A DNA stretch of 64,000 nucleotides, taken from Strigamia acuminata. Its lineage: Eukaryota > Arthropoda > Chilopoda > Geophilomorpha > Linotaeniidae. Location of the stretch: NCBI GenBank assembly GCA_949358305.1, contig OX442322.1:9610001-9674000 (forward strand). The letters are read 5' to 3'. This document shows, in pieces, positions 21,713 through 34,727 of this stretch. The position numbers were made by a program, and so were the translations under genes. Positions within the stretch are counted from its first letter, which is position 1. Every line of letters begins with the position of its first letter. The notes below the pieces were generated by a model. The model ran no database searches and was not told the origin of the DNA. It saw only the letters and a program-made list of their open reading frames with translations.

Positions 21713-22366
21713 GCCTGTTTAGGTTGGTCGCTTGGCGTCCCAACGATGAATTGGTTGTTTTTTGCTTAGTTAGATAGGAATCTGCTTTAGCTTTCTGCGG
21801 CATTTTCGTTTCAGTTTGATGTCAACTTTGGCAGGCTTCCTGAATGGATCAATGGCTGAGCTCAGGTGCTTGCGTAAGTCGGTGTCTTTAGGGGCGAATT
21901 TTGTCTGAGGATTCAAACTACCTCTTAAAGGAAGTGTATGAGAAGTCGGTTCGTTAGTTTAGCTTTAAGGTTATTTGTGGTTTAGTGGTGTCTTGTCGTT
22001 GACTGACCCCATTGGTTGGGGGTCTCAGTTTCCCAAAGTTGACTGCAGGTCAATCTCTATGGGAGAGACAAGCTCTTTTTTTTGTGATTGTTAGTCGTTT
22101 CTTTGTATTACGAGTTGCAGGTTAGAGTCCGGTTATTTTGCAGTATGTCTAGGATCTTCTCGTTTCAGGGGACCCGCTCCTGTTCATGTTAATGTATTGT
22201 TAACAGAAGAGTCAATATATTTTCGATTTGGGAAAAGGGGTTCTATGATTCGTTGTGGATTCTTGCCAAGGAATATAGGCATGGTGAAAGTCAGTATGCT
22301 CGGTCTTTTCTTCATGAATGCGGTTCCTTCAGGGCGGCTGCTCTCTTCTTTTTTGGCCGGCAGCGA

Positions 22367-22721
22367 TGTTGCGAGCAAGAACGCAACAAAAAGGATCTGG
22401 AGATTTCACGTTGTTCATCTTCTGAAAGAAAGAAAAGGCTTTTTAATTTTGTTGTCAAGTTTAGATAGATTTTTAACACATATCTGACATGCCCAGTTGG
22501 TTTGCCGCTTTGTTGTCACGATCCTGGTAGTTCAAGAGGGTTGTCACTTTGCCTGCCACACCTGGAATGTTTGAAAGTTGTGTTTTTAGTCTTTTGTAAT
22601 TAATTTATGTGTCTTTTTCACGTTTCTGAGTTATTTCTAGTATTTGTAAGTTCTCTCCTGTTTCCAGTTCACTTGCGAAGGAGATAGGCGTGCATCGGCA
22701 AGATGGCCGCCATAGCGCAAG
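22367..22721 (+). repeat. Partial 3' LTR of element E
   Basis: Starts with the hairpin tip TGTTGCG...CGCAACA (22367-22388) as in J and K and follows their LTRs with clear divergence until F interrupts it. It includes a GATGGCCGCCAT block at 22702-22713. Confidence 0.8.
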
Positions 22722-24235
22722 TGTTGCGGTCGGTCAACACGAATATAGAAGAAATGGGCATTTGCGGTTTGAAATTTCCGCCACTATGATTTGATGATCG
22801 TATAGCAAAGTACGTACAGAAACCGCGCTGGAAACCACAATAATCACTCCCGAATCCATTGTTGCATGAGGAGAAAGCAATCGAGAGCACTGTTGAAAGG
22901 TATCCGAGTGCTTGTTTATCCATAAGCCAACGGGGAAAAAAGATTTAACTACTCCCGACACATTGGAAAAGATGGCGGAAATAAAGTTAAACACGAGCTA
23001 AAATTCAACAACTTCTTTAATGAACGGTTAGATGATAACTGCTTAAAATACACGAATACAATTGGCCCTCAAGGGAGCCGCACATGCGCAATACCGATAA
23101 CGGCACGCGCCGAACAGATTAGCGGCGAAATACAGATACAAAATTCTCCGTTGTCATGGCAACGGAGGAAAACGAAAATACAGGCAAAGTTGACAAATTG
23201 TGAAATTAGCACGGATTACAGTTTGTAATATATCAAAATGACCGCAAGAATGCAGTGAATAAAAAAGCTAATCATAACAATTCGATTCAATAAGTAAAAC
23301 AATGAAAACGAAGCACAAAACAATGATCGTGTAGCAGACGATCGCAATAGCCAATCACAGGCAAGTATGATGACGTAACCGTAAGATTTGAATTTAAAAT
23401 GGCTTTAAAACACAAAATAACATAAGAATTCAGGTTAAAAAACATCGTAATGAAATAGTATAATCAATTCAATCAATATACATCGCAAACAAATTGAAAT
23501 AAAAACGAATTACCGATAAATTCCAACATGGCGGCCTCGAACGTCATATTGGCGGTAAAACCAGTACATTTGAAATTAGATACACAGAATGTTAATAAAA
23601 ACCACATAGAAATGTTAAATAGAATTAGGAAATGTTATTTCCTGCACAAAATCACAATATTTATTCAACACAACACTTTGAAATAGATCGTAAGCCGCAC
23701 GAACCGAACATTATCGGCCGCGCCCATGCGGTGGCCGACAACGAACGTTCGCACTGACGAAACGAAAACACTTGGGCAAAAATAAAGCACACCAGTCGAA
23801 AGAGCAGACTTTAATTAGTATAAATCAATTGTGAATAGAATTCTTAACAACTCGGAAAGTATAAAACGAAACGTTAGAAGTTCTAACGAAACGCGACTAG
23901 CAATGGAAAAATGACGTCACGCGTGTAGCGTAACTGAACTGCACTTCGACGAATGTACCTAAAAATGCCGAAAATCATGAAAATGCATAAGAAATCAATG
24001 AGAAATGACATAAAACTTCAATAACACTTGAAATAACAGTAAATTAAAATGTAATATCAACACAAAAGACACTAAAAATACTAAAAACACTAGAAAATGG
24101 TTTAATAAGATAAAAACCTGAAAAGCAATAAATGAAAATATTAGGCAAAAACTCAATTACACTATGAATATTTATTATGACATAAAACACAGTAATAAAT
24201 GCAATTTCTAAAATATTTCCACGTTGTTTGCAACA
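22722..24235 (-). repeat. 3' LTR of element F (1514 bp)
   Basis: TGTTGCGGTCGG...TTGCAACA on the plus strand. Homologous to the LTRs of B and C but clearly diverged. The sense 3' tip (22722-22739) is a TGTTG...CAACA inverted repeat. Contains a near-NRF1 site at 23080-23090, an X-box-like site at 23150-23163 and an ACATGGCGGCC block near 23527. Confidence 0.9.
23150..23163. promoter_or_regulatory. X-box-like palindrome in F LTR
   Basis: GTTGTCATGGCAAC, full consensus match; differs from the B/C copy by one base that keeps the consensus, while flanking LTR sequence has diverged. Confidence 0.55.
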
Positions 24236-24290
24236 ACGAATTGCCGGCGAAAGGACAGAGAAGGAGAACCACGCAAAAAATTCACAAAAG
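24236..24290 (-). promoter_or_regulatory. F tail: pyrimidine tract + GCCGGCAA
   Basis: Sense strand is pyrimidine-rich and then reads TTCGCCGGCAATTCG directly before the 3' LTR, as in B. Confidence 0.55.
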
Positions 24291-24295
24291 AAAAA

Positions 24296-26865
24296 TCACT
24301 CGAGTTCTAGGGCTCTCACATGCTTGACTGACCTTTTTAACTCACGTCCATCGGGTAGCACAACTTTTATCACACGGATTTGACCATCCTCACCGGGAAA
24401 AATTTCTTTTATCCTGGCAAGTGGCCAAAAATATGGGTTAGTACCCATTTTTTCTAGAAGCACTATTTGGTCCACTTTAGGATTCTTGAAGAACTTATCA
24501 CCTTTTGTTTCATAAAAATTCCTCAGTTGCATGAGGTAACTCTTTTTCCAAATTTTCCAGAACTCCCAAATAAATTGGCGTCGTTTTATGTCTAGTTTTC
24601 GCAAATCTGATTTTTTAATTGCACTCAGTTGTTTGTTTATTACATATTTTGGCATGCCTCCTGTTAGAAAGTTTTCAGGTGCCAAAATTCTTCCACCATC
24701 TACACTGTCTGGGACGTAACTTAAGGGTCGGGAATTTAGCACTGAACTAACTTCCAAGACCAATGTTTGGAGAGTTTCCAAGTCTACGGTGCTGCGCAAC
24801 AATGTCTTTCGAAGTTTATCTTTAACAGAGCGGACTAGACGCTCCCACGCTCCGCCCATCCATGGAGACAGCGGTGGGATGAATGTCCAGAGCACCCTTT
24901 TTTCAGATAGGAATGTTTTCACGTCATTATGACCGATGAGTTTCCCCCATGATTGTAATTCGAGGCTTCCGCGCTCAAACGTCTTACTGTTGTCAGAGAA
25001 AATCTTCCCGGGGTATCCGTGGCGTGCCCCAAATCTTCTCATTGCAAGCAAAAACTTTGGCACAGAAAGGTCCTCTGATACTTCTAAATGTATGGAACGG
25101 GTCACCATACACGTGAAAAGCAAGATGTAAACTTTTTTCTTTTCCTTCTTGTTGCTGCCGACATAAATGGGACCCAAGTGATCCACTCCTGTGTTTTGGA
25201 ATGGCGCCGCTGGTGTCACACGTTCAGCAGGAAGGTCACCCGTTGAAGGGTTGTTGCGTGCAAGTTTTCCTCGTCTGCAAATCTCACATTCTCGAATAAC
25301 TGTTTGTATAGTTCTTCGTCCTCTTATAATCCAAAATTGTTCGCGTAGGTGATACAAGGTTTCGCTTATGTCACCGTGAAGCAACTCCAGATGTACTTTC
25401 TTAATTAACAGTCTTGTTATCCAACTGTCATAATGCATAATAATTGGATAAACCTCATCAAATGTCAATAAAGATTTTTTCAAGCGGCTACGAAGTCGAA
25501 GTAATCCGTCCTCGTCAATGAAGAGCTCGAAATTGCGTAGGGTGGAATGTTTAGACAGTTCTCTTTTGTTTTTCACATCATCAATCTCCTCAGAAAAATG
25601 TAGTTTCTGGGAAAATTGCAGGATCTTCAATTGGTTGTCCTCTAACTCGAGTGGCGAGAGAGGCTCACCGCGCAAAAGTTTGTTTTTCCATCGCAAAATG
25701 TATGAGAAAACTCTCAAAAGTCGGTTGTAATTTCGGAATCGTTTGAAGAATCGACCAATAAAGCTTTCTGTCACTTGAATTGTCATCACAACGATTTTTC
25801 GTTCTTCTTCTGGAAGATCCTCTTGTATAATTTCTCTTTTTTCCAGTTTCGAGACATCAACTCCAAACCACCACAGTTTATTTTGCATCAATGTTTTTGA
25901 GTTATGTGGTCGAGTCAATAAATCGGCTGGGTTAAATTCTGTTGGTACGTGAGACCATTGTTCGGGCGTAGTTGAAGAAATAATTTCTTGAACACGGTTT
26001 GAGACGTATGGTTTCCATACGTTCTTGTCCGAATTTATCCAGGCTAGAGTTATGGTGGAGTCCGAGTAGTATTTCACTTCAGTGACCGGGTAACCGGGAA
26101 GAAAGTTTTCTAACAGGTACTTGGTCATTCGCACTCCAACCACTGCTGCAGTTAATTCAAGTCGAGGAAGAGTCACTTTTTTCGTCGGCGCAATACGACA
26201 TTTACTCAACAATAAAGTTCTTTTGCCCTCCAGATTGACGACAAAAATTGAACAGCCAAATGCCTTTGTGCTTGCGTCACAGAAAACTTCTAAAGTGATG
26301 TCTTGACCGGAATAAGTCTGCAGCCAACGTTGTACTTTCAATTCTTTCAATTTTTGTATGTCTTGACTCCACTCTTCGACTTCTTTTTTCTCTGAGTCAA
26401 GAATCTTTTCATCCCAGTTTTTTGTCCTAATCCAGATTGCTTGAACTAGCAGTTTCATTTGAAGCACAACAGGAGCAATGAGTCCCATTGGATCGAATAT
26501 GGAAGCCATTAATGAAACAACTTCTCGCTTTGTATTCGGAATTTTTTCAATTGTTGGAATGTTAAACATCATGACATCTTCTGCCGTGTTCCACAATATT
26601 CCAAGCATTTTTATAATTCCTAAGTCTGAAAACTCCTCTCCTCTCATATGAAAACCTTCTTTTTTCAAATTGTTGAAGACGTCCTTGCTTGAGGTCGCCC
26701 ACTTCACGAGGGGAAGCTTTCCGTCGTCTAATATCATTTTCAGTTTCTCGCAATGTGATGTTGTGTCGGCTGTAAAATCTCCTCCTGACGTCAAATCATC
26801 CATGAAGATTCCATCATCGAGTGCGTCGACTTCTTTTGCATGAGTTTCTTCAAATTGTTTCGCTT
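24296..26865 (-). pseudogene. pol: F gag-pol piece 4: RT end, RNase H, integrase
   Basis: C-terminal part of the F polyprotein. From the catalytic MDD motif at 26803 to the stop it has 835 codons, the same as B from its MDD. RNase H acidic residues, the CX2C of the integrase zinc region, the DDE core (FSDNSKTFERG, GGAWER) and the DUF5641-like end are all present. No internal stop. It is cut at 26865 by element G, which landed in the RT domain (left target copy gctt 26862-26865). Non-functional as it stands because it has lost its start and RT N-terminus. Confidence 0.9.
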
Positions 26866-27626
26866 TGTTTCTAGCAATGCTTTGTGGCCGTGTGGCACTC
26901 TAGAAGACAACAGAAAAAGCTTATAACAAATAAACCTACTTACTAGAACTTGTGATGAGCTCCAAAAGAGATGATGCATTGCAGGAGAAATCCTGCTTGA
27001 AATCCCTGCAAAGTGGCCTAATAAGTGTCTGGAAGAACTCACCACTAATATGCCAAATAACACATAAACAAACCGAATTTAATGTAAAGTTAATATCTAT
27101 CAAAAGTACACAGAAAAGAGAGGAGAAAATTACATATCTTAACCCTAGAAATCTACATAACAGTCACAGTGTAGTTGCTGCGCAACCTACAACAATTAGA
27201 GCAACGAGTGGCAACAATCACTCGCAAGAGGCGAATTGTCCCTCTAGTGACAAAATGATAAAGCGTATACAAGAAAATACACAGTTTCAAGTATAAAATC
27301 ATTACAAAAGGCACAAAACCGTAATACATTAAGCCAAAGTGTTTCAAATAAATGAACTAACTTAGGAACTAACAGCAGCGACTCTTTGGACGAATCCAAG
27401 CAGTAAAACTCCAAAGAATCAAAGGAAAAATACAAGATTACCTTAAGAAAGACAGCTTAAATCAGGTAAAACATAACTCCCACGTCACAAACTACACGAA
27501 ATTCATTTAACATTTAGCCAAAACTTAAGCTGCACTATTAACTAAACACAAACTTAAATAATTGATCAATTCAAGCAAATCCGCTATTGCGATAGCAAAA
27601 AATCCATGTTGCGCGTGCTCGCAACA
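26866..27626 (-). repeat. 3' LTR of element G (761 bp)
   Basis: TGTTTCTAGC...GCTCGCAACA on the plus strand; sense 5' tip (27626-27607) is the same 20-base inverted repeat as in D. Followed at 27627-27660 by the GCCGGC plus pyrimidine (sense) tail. Confidence 0.92.
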
Positions 27627-30600
27627 GCGTTGCCGGCCAAAGAAGAAGGGAAGGCAAGGCAGAAAACTGTTGAAGGAATTCCCCATCAAAACCAAGAGCA
27701 CGGAAAGAAAAAGTATCGAAGCCAAGCTTGACTTTGTGAAAGTCGCGAAGGCAAAACCATAGACACTAAAAGAAACTTAGAACACGAGAGAAGAAAGAGA
27801 AGGGCCGTGCCATGATGACCTAGTCCAGACACCAAGGGGCTACGGCGTCGCCAATAGACACGTGGCGCACACGCAAGAACCTTCAGAAAATCCGACTGAA
27901 CGGGTTTTCTAACCAAAACGACGTGAGAACATTGCGGGAGCTTGTCCGAAAACTCAGTCTGTCAACCCGTAGACAGACGCTTAAACTAAACGGAAACTAA
28001 AAATGGGAGAACAGAAATCCTTGTCAGAGAGGAAAGGCGCTGGTCCAAAACAATCGTCCAACCAAACACCGAGGTTAGAAGTCTCAGAACCGAAAACTAA
28101 ACGTCGTCGAAAAAAGGAAAACTGTCACAAAAACTCTTGATCGAGCATGGCCTCGCAAGGAACATGACATACATGAAGACTAGAAGAAACTTGAAACGCA
28201 AAAAAGAACAAACTTGAGACACGGCAGACTTCACCGCCTCGTTGTCCTCGAGCCAGCGCTCAAGTGGCAACGTGCCACGGAAACCTCCGTCCGCACGAAA
28301 ACACGAGCTGCGAACTCAAACTTAATAAACTATTAAGGACGACCCTTTTCTAGAAAACAAGAAAAATGCAAAATAAGGGAATGAATGCGTTGACCCAGAC
28401 CTATCGTCTGACCAACCACCCAGCATTCGTACGAAGAACTAGAAAATGCCGTCAAGACCTAGGCACCACTCTTTTGCAAAGAGTGACCAACTAACAACTT
28501 ACCCAAAGCCATGACCACCTAGCTAACATGATCACGCCAGAAAGAGGAAAAAGAGAACGAGAAGGCATGAAGCTCAGGCAATGCGAACCATTCGCAGCAA
28601 CTGCCACGCAAAGGCGTTGACCGCACCCTGACTTGACATGAACCCACGAAACCGCTAAGAGCAGAGAATAAAGAAAAAAGGAAAGACTTAGTCAGGTGAC
28701 TGTGTAAACCATCTGCGACCTCTTGTCCACAGCGACAAGGAAACACGCGCACGCTGACCCATCAACCACAACTTTATCTAACTAACAAGAGAAAAACGGT
28801 TCAATTATCTAAACAGAACGAGCACGTTCCGTGCAAATAAATACCGGCTAAAACGTCAATATTATCACTAAAGCTATTGGCCAAGTATGGCCTCACAAAG
28901 GAAACTAGCAAACCGGAACTGTGAAAACCAGCAAGAATTCCAAAACACTAAACTTTCTGCTTTTTTTTTTCGAAGAGGGAACAAGTCCGTACCCAAATAA
29001 TCAATCCATTTCCTCCCCACGAGAAAAGAAAGGAAAGGGACCTGCTTCTTTTTGAAGATCAACAGGTGTCATATGATACTGAAAAACGTTGGAAGCAGTG
29101 CAACTGCAACCAAATGAAGCGAAGCTACACTTCCTTCACGAAAACTAATCACGTCGTTGAAAAGAAATTAAAACCGGTGGCTTTCTTTCAACCGAGCTGC
29201 GCTTTACGAATGCGCCTTGAACAAAGAGGTACCCGATGGACATCGCGTCCGCACTCGGGCCACCGTGTAGCCTGTTGTGAGCAGACTACCACGAAGACTG
29301 AAACTTCTTTAACCGAGGGGGGAAATAGAAACTAGATCTAGTTAAAACCCCATGCTCCAATAAGGAGGCTACCGTATGAACGCTTGGCCCACCCCGAGTC
29401 GGAACCAATATGATTGAACCGAGAAACGAGAGAAGAGGGAGGGTTGCTTGACGTCCCTGATTGCGAGGGGCGTCACACATAGACATGAGCACAAGGACTT
29501 GCCAGTTGCCAACCGCATTCCTGGAACCGGTAAGCAACTGCAAGTCGACAATTGACTCGCTCACACACCCATTGACGACATCTTCAATCAGCAAGCCGAC
29601 TTCCGGAAATCGCCACTCTACTGAAAGCACGTGTCGTCCAATGGCTAAAACGTGTTGCCGAGTGCCGGCGCCAAAAAGGCCGCACACACACGTCCTTCGA
29701 CCCATCCTAGAGTGGGCTCCCTGCCTAGTGCATGTCTGCCTCACTGCAGAGCTAGGGATGAAAGACTAACAACAACTACTCAGTCGCGGGAAGCCAACGT
29801 AGAAATAGGGGCCGCCAAGAGGCGCAGGGACATTGTCTCGGACACGACATCTAACAGAGTATGGCAGTGCAAACCTGCCCTCTGAAACACATCGAATGGC
29901 AGTCCTTGCTGTGCACAGCAAGAACGACCATCCAAAACAAGTACCTATACCCTAACGCCACGCTAGCTAGCCACAACCCAAAAATAGCAAGCAAGCTATT
30001 TCCTAAACGAATAAGCTAAAATGTCCAAATTCTAAGGTTGCCCCAAAGAATTAGAATAACTAAACTTCCTTTTTTTTTAAACGATAAAAGGCGAGACTAA
30101 TCACTAATGAAGACTCATGAAACGCTACGGACGTTTCCACGAAGAGACAGCGAAAATGCAGAACGTACATCACCAGCGGTAGACACTGGGTGTAGCGGTC
30201 AACAACAGAAACTGGACTTGCCCAGTGGGCGGTGCGGATCGGCTGCTCTAAACTTCCAGCACCGACAGAAGTCACACGCCTTTCTAAATCCAAACCCACT
30301 TGCAAACAAGTCGTAACACAATCTAACCGAACAGAAATTTGACGGACAGATAAGAACCGACTGACCTCACGGGCCAGCGCTCGCTCAGCTTGACATGAGC
30401 AGCAAAAGAACGAATCTCGTTCTAAAAACAAGAAACGTTCTAAAAACACACGAATACAAACGGGTGTGCCCTCTCCCGAAGCGGAGAGGTGACCGACACC
30501 AGATCTCACGAGGAAACTCGTGCAACACACGAAAGACATTGGACACAAAACGTAAAGACCAGAGGTCGTCCACATTCCAAACACAAGAGCAGGCTCACAT

Positions 30601-31390
30601 GACGAGAAGAAGCTAGATCACTCAAGGACCCCCCTGACCGCCGCTCTGATAGGCGGGAAGGACGAGAAGAGGGAACTGGTTGGCCCACAATAGCTAGTAA
30701 TTTAACTTTAGCGTAGGGCAGAAAGCTAAAAGCGGGAGTTAATCGACCCCAAGCTGACGACTAACTGGCCAACACCACTAAAAATCTGCAAATGTGACGA
30801 CGCTCCTGTCAGTAAGCCTAAAAAAACTCTCAAAGAGTTTACACGTAACAAGGGAAAAACCCTGGGAAATTACAAGAACTCAAGACCAAAGAGCTTATTG
30901 TATAATAAGTTGGCGATTTCAAATTAAAAGGGAGTGGATTAAAGAAAATTCAAATACAACTAACTACCGTATGCACGGATTGGGCCGAAAATTCTCAATA
31001 AAACGTGTGCAAGCTACTTAAAAAACCGCAGGTCTAACTGTAGACAATTAAAGACAGGAACTCCCTAATTAATTTCCGACAAAAAAGCCAATAAATTCAT
31101 ATAAGCTACTCTTTAGTATCTTTAACAAGAAACTCATGACATTAATACTAGAAAACGCATTCGAGGAGGACAAAAACAGAAGTTTAGAGTTTAAGGGGAC
31201 TCCAAACAAGGCGCAAATAGGCGTGGAAACTAGCTACACTTGCACAACGACGTATGCAGAAGCATGAAACAGAACTAACGCCCCAAAACTCCCAAAACAA
31301 CCAGAATATCCCCCAAAAACCTTAAAATTAACATTTGATGAAAACGAGAAAATATAATCGACAAAAAAAACAAAATCTTCATTGCCGACT
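27627..31390 (-). other. Non-coding internal region of element G
   Basis: Matches D 17160-20937 and A 1-2900 in reverse, with small indels. No frame with recognisable product. The near-3' end carries the GCCGGC motif and, in sense, a pyrimidine run. Confidence 0.7.
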
Positions 31391-31999
31391 CTAGTACATT
31401 GCGTTGTGTTTAACTGGCGGTCGACTGACGCTTGAAGAGTGACTCTTCCAAACTCGGTGACCATTCTGTGTGCGCTGACGGCACGAATCTCTTTGCTGGA
31501 TCGTCCATTCTGCCTGAGAAAACTGGCTCTGCTGAAGACGAAACAACTCGACTGGAATCTTGACCGCGTCGCTTGTGAGACGGCGCACGTCTGTGTGGAC
31601 ACAGCCTCGTTCTGTACAACTAGCTGGGCACACGAAAACTCGGAAAATCTTTGCAAAACTCTCTTGACCGACGATCCCGATGTGATTGCTATCGACGATC
31701 AGACCAATGGCGTCCCGCTTTATTAACGACACCAAACCACGTGCTGTGCTGACGACGCCGATGACGCACGGAACTGCCCAGCTCAAAACGTTGAGGCATC
31801 TGCATTCCGCCATGCAACGCACTCGCACTGGACTTACTGGATGTTCCTGAAACAAATATCGCCATTCTTTGTGGCGATTCCCGATGTGTGTGGCAGCCAC
31901 ACTTGCTGCGCTTGTGGCACACGACGTGGTGGACGTAACACAGTCCACGCAACTCTTGATGCAATCGTTGATCTTGAAAATGGCGCCCGTTTCGGCCAT
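31391..31999 (-). CDS. Possible leader ORF of element G, 202 aa, unknown
   Basis: ATG in GAAAATGGCCG, end at PVKHNAMY then stop. The second half aligns with the frame in A (for example TARGL.SLIK, VHTDVR, SCRQRT) with many substitutions and length differences, yet both stay open. Cys- and Arg-rich; no domain recognised. Whether it is translated is unknown. Confidence 0.3.
   Translation of the reverse strand: MAETGAIFKINDCIKSCVDCVTSTTSCATSAASVAATHIGNRHKEWRYLFQEHPVSPVRVRCMAECRCLNVLSWAVPCVIGVVSTARGLVSLIKRDAIGLIVDSNHIGIVGQESFAKIFRVFVCPASCTERGCVHTDVRRLTSDAVKIPVELFRLQQSQFSQAEWTIQQRDSCRQRTQNGHRVWKSHSSSVSRPPVKHNAMY
31394..31409 (-). promoter_or_regulatory. Conserved leader motif ACACAACGCAATGTAC
   Basis: Same block as in A, D and I, about 640 bases from the altered primer site. 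Confidence 0.55.
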
Positions 32000-32062
32000 T
32001 TTCGAACTCACGGCAACTACGCATCTGGTTTGCATCCTGGTCAAGCAAAACGGCACCAAAAA

Positions 32063-32813
32063 TGTTTCTAGCAATGCTTTGTGGCCGTGTGGCACTCTAG
32101 AAGACAACAGAAAAAGCTTATAACAAATAAACCTACTTACTAGAACTTGTGATGAGCTCCAAAAGAGATGATGCATTGCAAGAGAAATCCTGCTTGAAAT
32201 CCCTGCAAAGTGGCCTAATAAGTGTCTGGAAGAACTCACCACTAATATGCCAAATAACACATAAACAAACCGAATTTAATGTAAAGTTAATATCTATCAA
32301 AAGTACACAGAAAAGAGAGGAGAAAATTACATATCTTAACCCTAGAAATCTACATAACAGTCACAGTGTAGTTGCTGCGCAACCTACAACAATTAGAGCA
32401 ACGAGTGGCAACAATCACTCGCAAGAGGCGAATTGTCCCTCTAGTGACAAAATGATAAAGCGTATACAAGAAAATACACAGTTTCAAGTATAAAATCATT
32501 ACAAAAGGCACAAAACCGTAATACATTAAGCCAAAGTGTTTCAAATAAATGAACTAACTTAGGAACTAACAGCAGCGACTCTTTGGACGAATCCAAGCAG
32601 TAAAACTCCAAAGAATCAAAGGAAAAATACAAGATTACCTTAAGAAAGACAGCTTAAATCAGGTAAAACATAACTCCCACGTCACAAACTACACGAAATT
32701 CATTTAACATTTAGCCAAAACTTAAGCTGCACTATTAACTAAACACAAACTTAAATAATTGATCAATTCAAGCAAATCCGCTATTGCGATAGCAAAAAAT
32801 CCATGTTGCGCGT
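32063..32813 (-). repeat. 5' LTR of element G, interrupted by H
   Basis: Resumes at 42463-42472, total 761 bp as in the 3' LTR. H entered exactly ten bases from the outer end, at the centre of the terminal inverted repeat, with duplication gcgt (32810-32813; 42459-42462). Confidence 0.92.
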
Positions 32814-34715
32814 TGTGACGGTGACGACCACAACTCCCATTTGACAATGGTACCGGGAAGAGATCGCAATAAATAAACAGTGAATACAATACGAGATAAA
32901 TACAAGACAGTTTATTGTTGGCAAACAATATGGATGAGCTAAATTATACATAGGACTAATGCCGACATTTGGCAAGTTAAATCAGCTATTAAACTATACA
33001 AAGAATTGGCCAACTGGCCCTAGAATAATATCACTACGGGTCTGGAATATGGGAGCGGTTTCCCCATCGCTCGACCTGATTATAGATGTCATCTTAAGCC
33101 GGATGGCTGTGTCCTGGAGTCCGATACGGCTTCGCTGGTTTCCTTGGTTCGCTGTGTAAACTATCGCACGTCGATAAATCGAATGATCTGAGCATTGCGG
33201 TTGACTTTGTCTGCACCGCCACAACTTTGGGAGGATATTGGTGTAAGTAAATGTATTCATTTACTTATCAATATTCCACTTATGAATTATATTTAATTCA
33301 TATCGTTGTGAATTCTTATTTAGATATTTCGGGAATAAGTTGTCGTCAACTTATCGGTTATATTGAGTTCAATATGAGATTAAGTCTTCTGACTTGATTT
33401 TGGTCCAACTGGTTGTCGAGTTTAAGTTTTGCTGTTATAAATAAAATTGAAGATTAAGCTTCCCGTCGCAACACACAATTGCCATCGATTAGAATATACG
33501 CCTTGCCATGCAGAACGGTATCAAGCGTCCCCGGCGTCGCAGCACGGTCGTCCATCGAGTGGTTGACGGTACCACGTACACAGGGGTCGATAGCTCGCGG
33601 CTCCGCACAGCAGTTTTATCTCTCGCGGTACTAATAATAGACCGACTGCTTTGGCATCGAATACCATGAGAATCAGCTTGCCAAACACTTGGTGCTACTC
33701 GTGGTTACTGTAAAACAGACTGCTTTGGCACCATCAGGTGAAGGAACCGATTCTCAACAATACCGATGCTACTCGTGGTAACGGAATACGTTCATACCGA
33801 AAAAGACAACTTGGTCCTGTCCGGAGGATACTGAATTGCACAACGGCGGGTTCTCCTTCGGCGTCGCAACCGTAGACTGTAACATTTATGCAACATAATA
33901 ATCCCAGCACTTCGACTTCAATTGCCGGCGGTGGCATGATTCTGTAGAATCATGCAACGGTTCTTTGCGAATAAATCAACAAAGAACCAAAAGGTTTTTT
34001 ACGTGAACAACGAATCATATTTCATAAGTAACAATACCAAACAGAAAATAATCAAACAGAGCTGCAGAATGGCCGGTTGTTTGGGTTTATATAACCTGAC
34101 TGGATTAAGGATTAATCCAGTTATCCAATTGGAACATGGGTTCCACGAATCCCTCCAATCCCGTATCACCGGAAGTGGATACGGAGGAACAATGTGCTAA
34201 TTCTCACCACAACCGGAACTGGATACCCAGGACCGGAAATGGATCCACCAATCAGATCTATTGGTTGATCGATTGATCACCAAATGTCCTGTCCCGCAGA
34301 AAATGGAAGTTACATTGTATTTAACATCACAAGACATTAATATATCTTTATATTAATGTTCACAAAGCTTCGTTTCATTCTAGTAAATATAGTTTTATAT
34401 TTATTTACATGTTTTATATTCATATCTTGAATTTGCCGCTAAATCGTAATCGCGCCATCTTGTGGCAACATTGCGCATTGACAAATGCGGTTTTAGCAGA
34501 CGACTCTTCGTGATTCGGCCGGAATCCTTTGATATCAAGTAGGAATGAGTGTTTATTCTTAATAAACGAACATCTTTGTATTTGAAACATCATAAATAAC
34601 TTTATTCCAGACATTTATCAGTTTTACACAGAATATCTTCGAGATATCATGATAATGGCGCAACAGCGCTTCTTTCTAAGAAAATAGGCATTTATAGCCA
34701 TTGTAAACCGTCATA
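32814..34715 (-). repeat. 3' LTR of element H (1902 bp)
   Basis: Near-identical to 40556-42458; differences include one T in a run near 33996 and single bases near 33880, 33900 and 34024. Young insertion. Confidence 0.93.
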
Positions 34716-34727
34716 CATCCCCCTTAA
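34716..34727 (-). promoter_or_regulatory. Polypurine tract of element H
   Basis: Sense strand reads TTAAGGGGGATG immediately before the 3' LTR, a normal plus-strand primer site and opposite to the pyrimidine tails of the other elements. Confidence 0.75.

Larger units (their letters stand above)
15723..22721 (+). mobile_element. Element E: 3' remnant of a J/K-family element
   Basis: Plus-strand host of C, D and F. Visible: internal tail 15723-15785, continued after D at 21717-22366, then the start of the 3' LTR 22367-22721, where F is inserted. The tail matches 56925-57637 of element J, which is uninterrupted there and so shows the empty site used by D (GATCGCCTGTTTAGG). It ends with the pyrimidine tract and GGCCGGCAGCGA before the LTR. 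No coding capacity is seen. It is the oldest layer of the nest. Confidence 0.85.
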
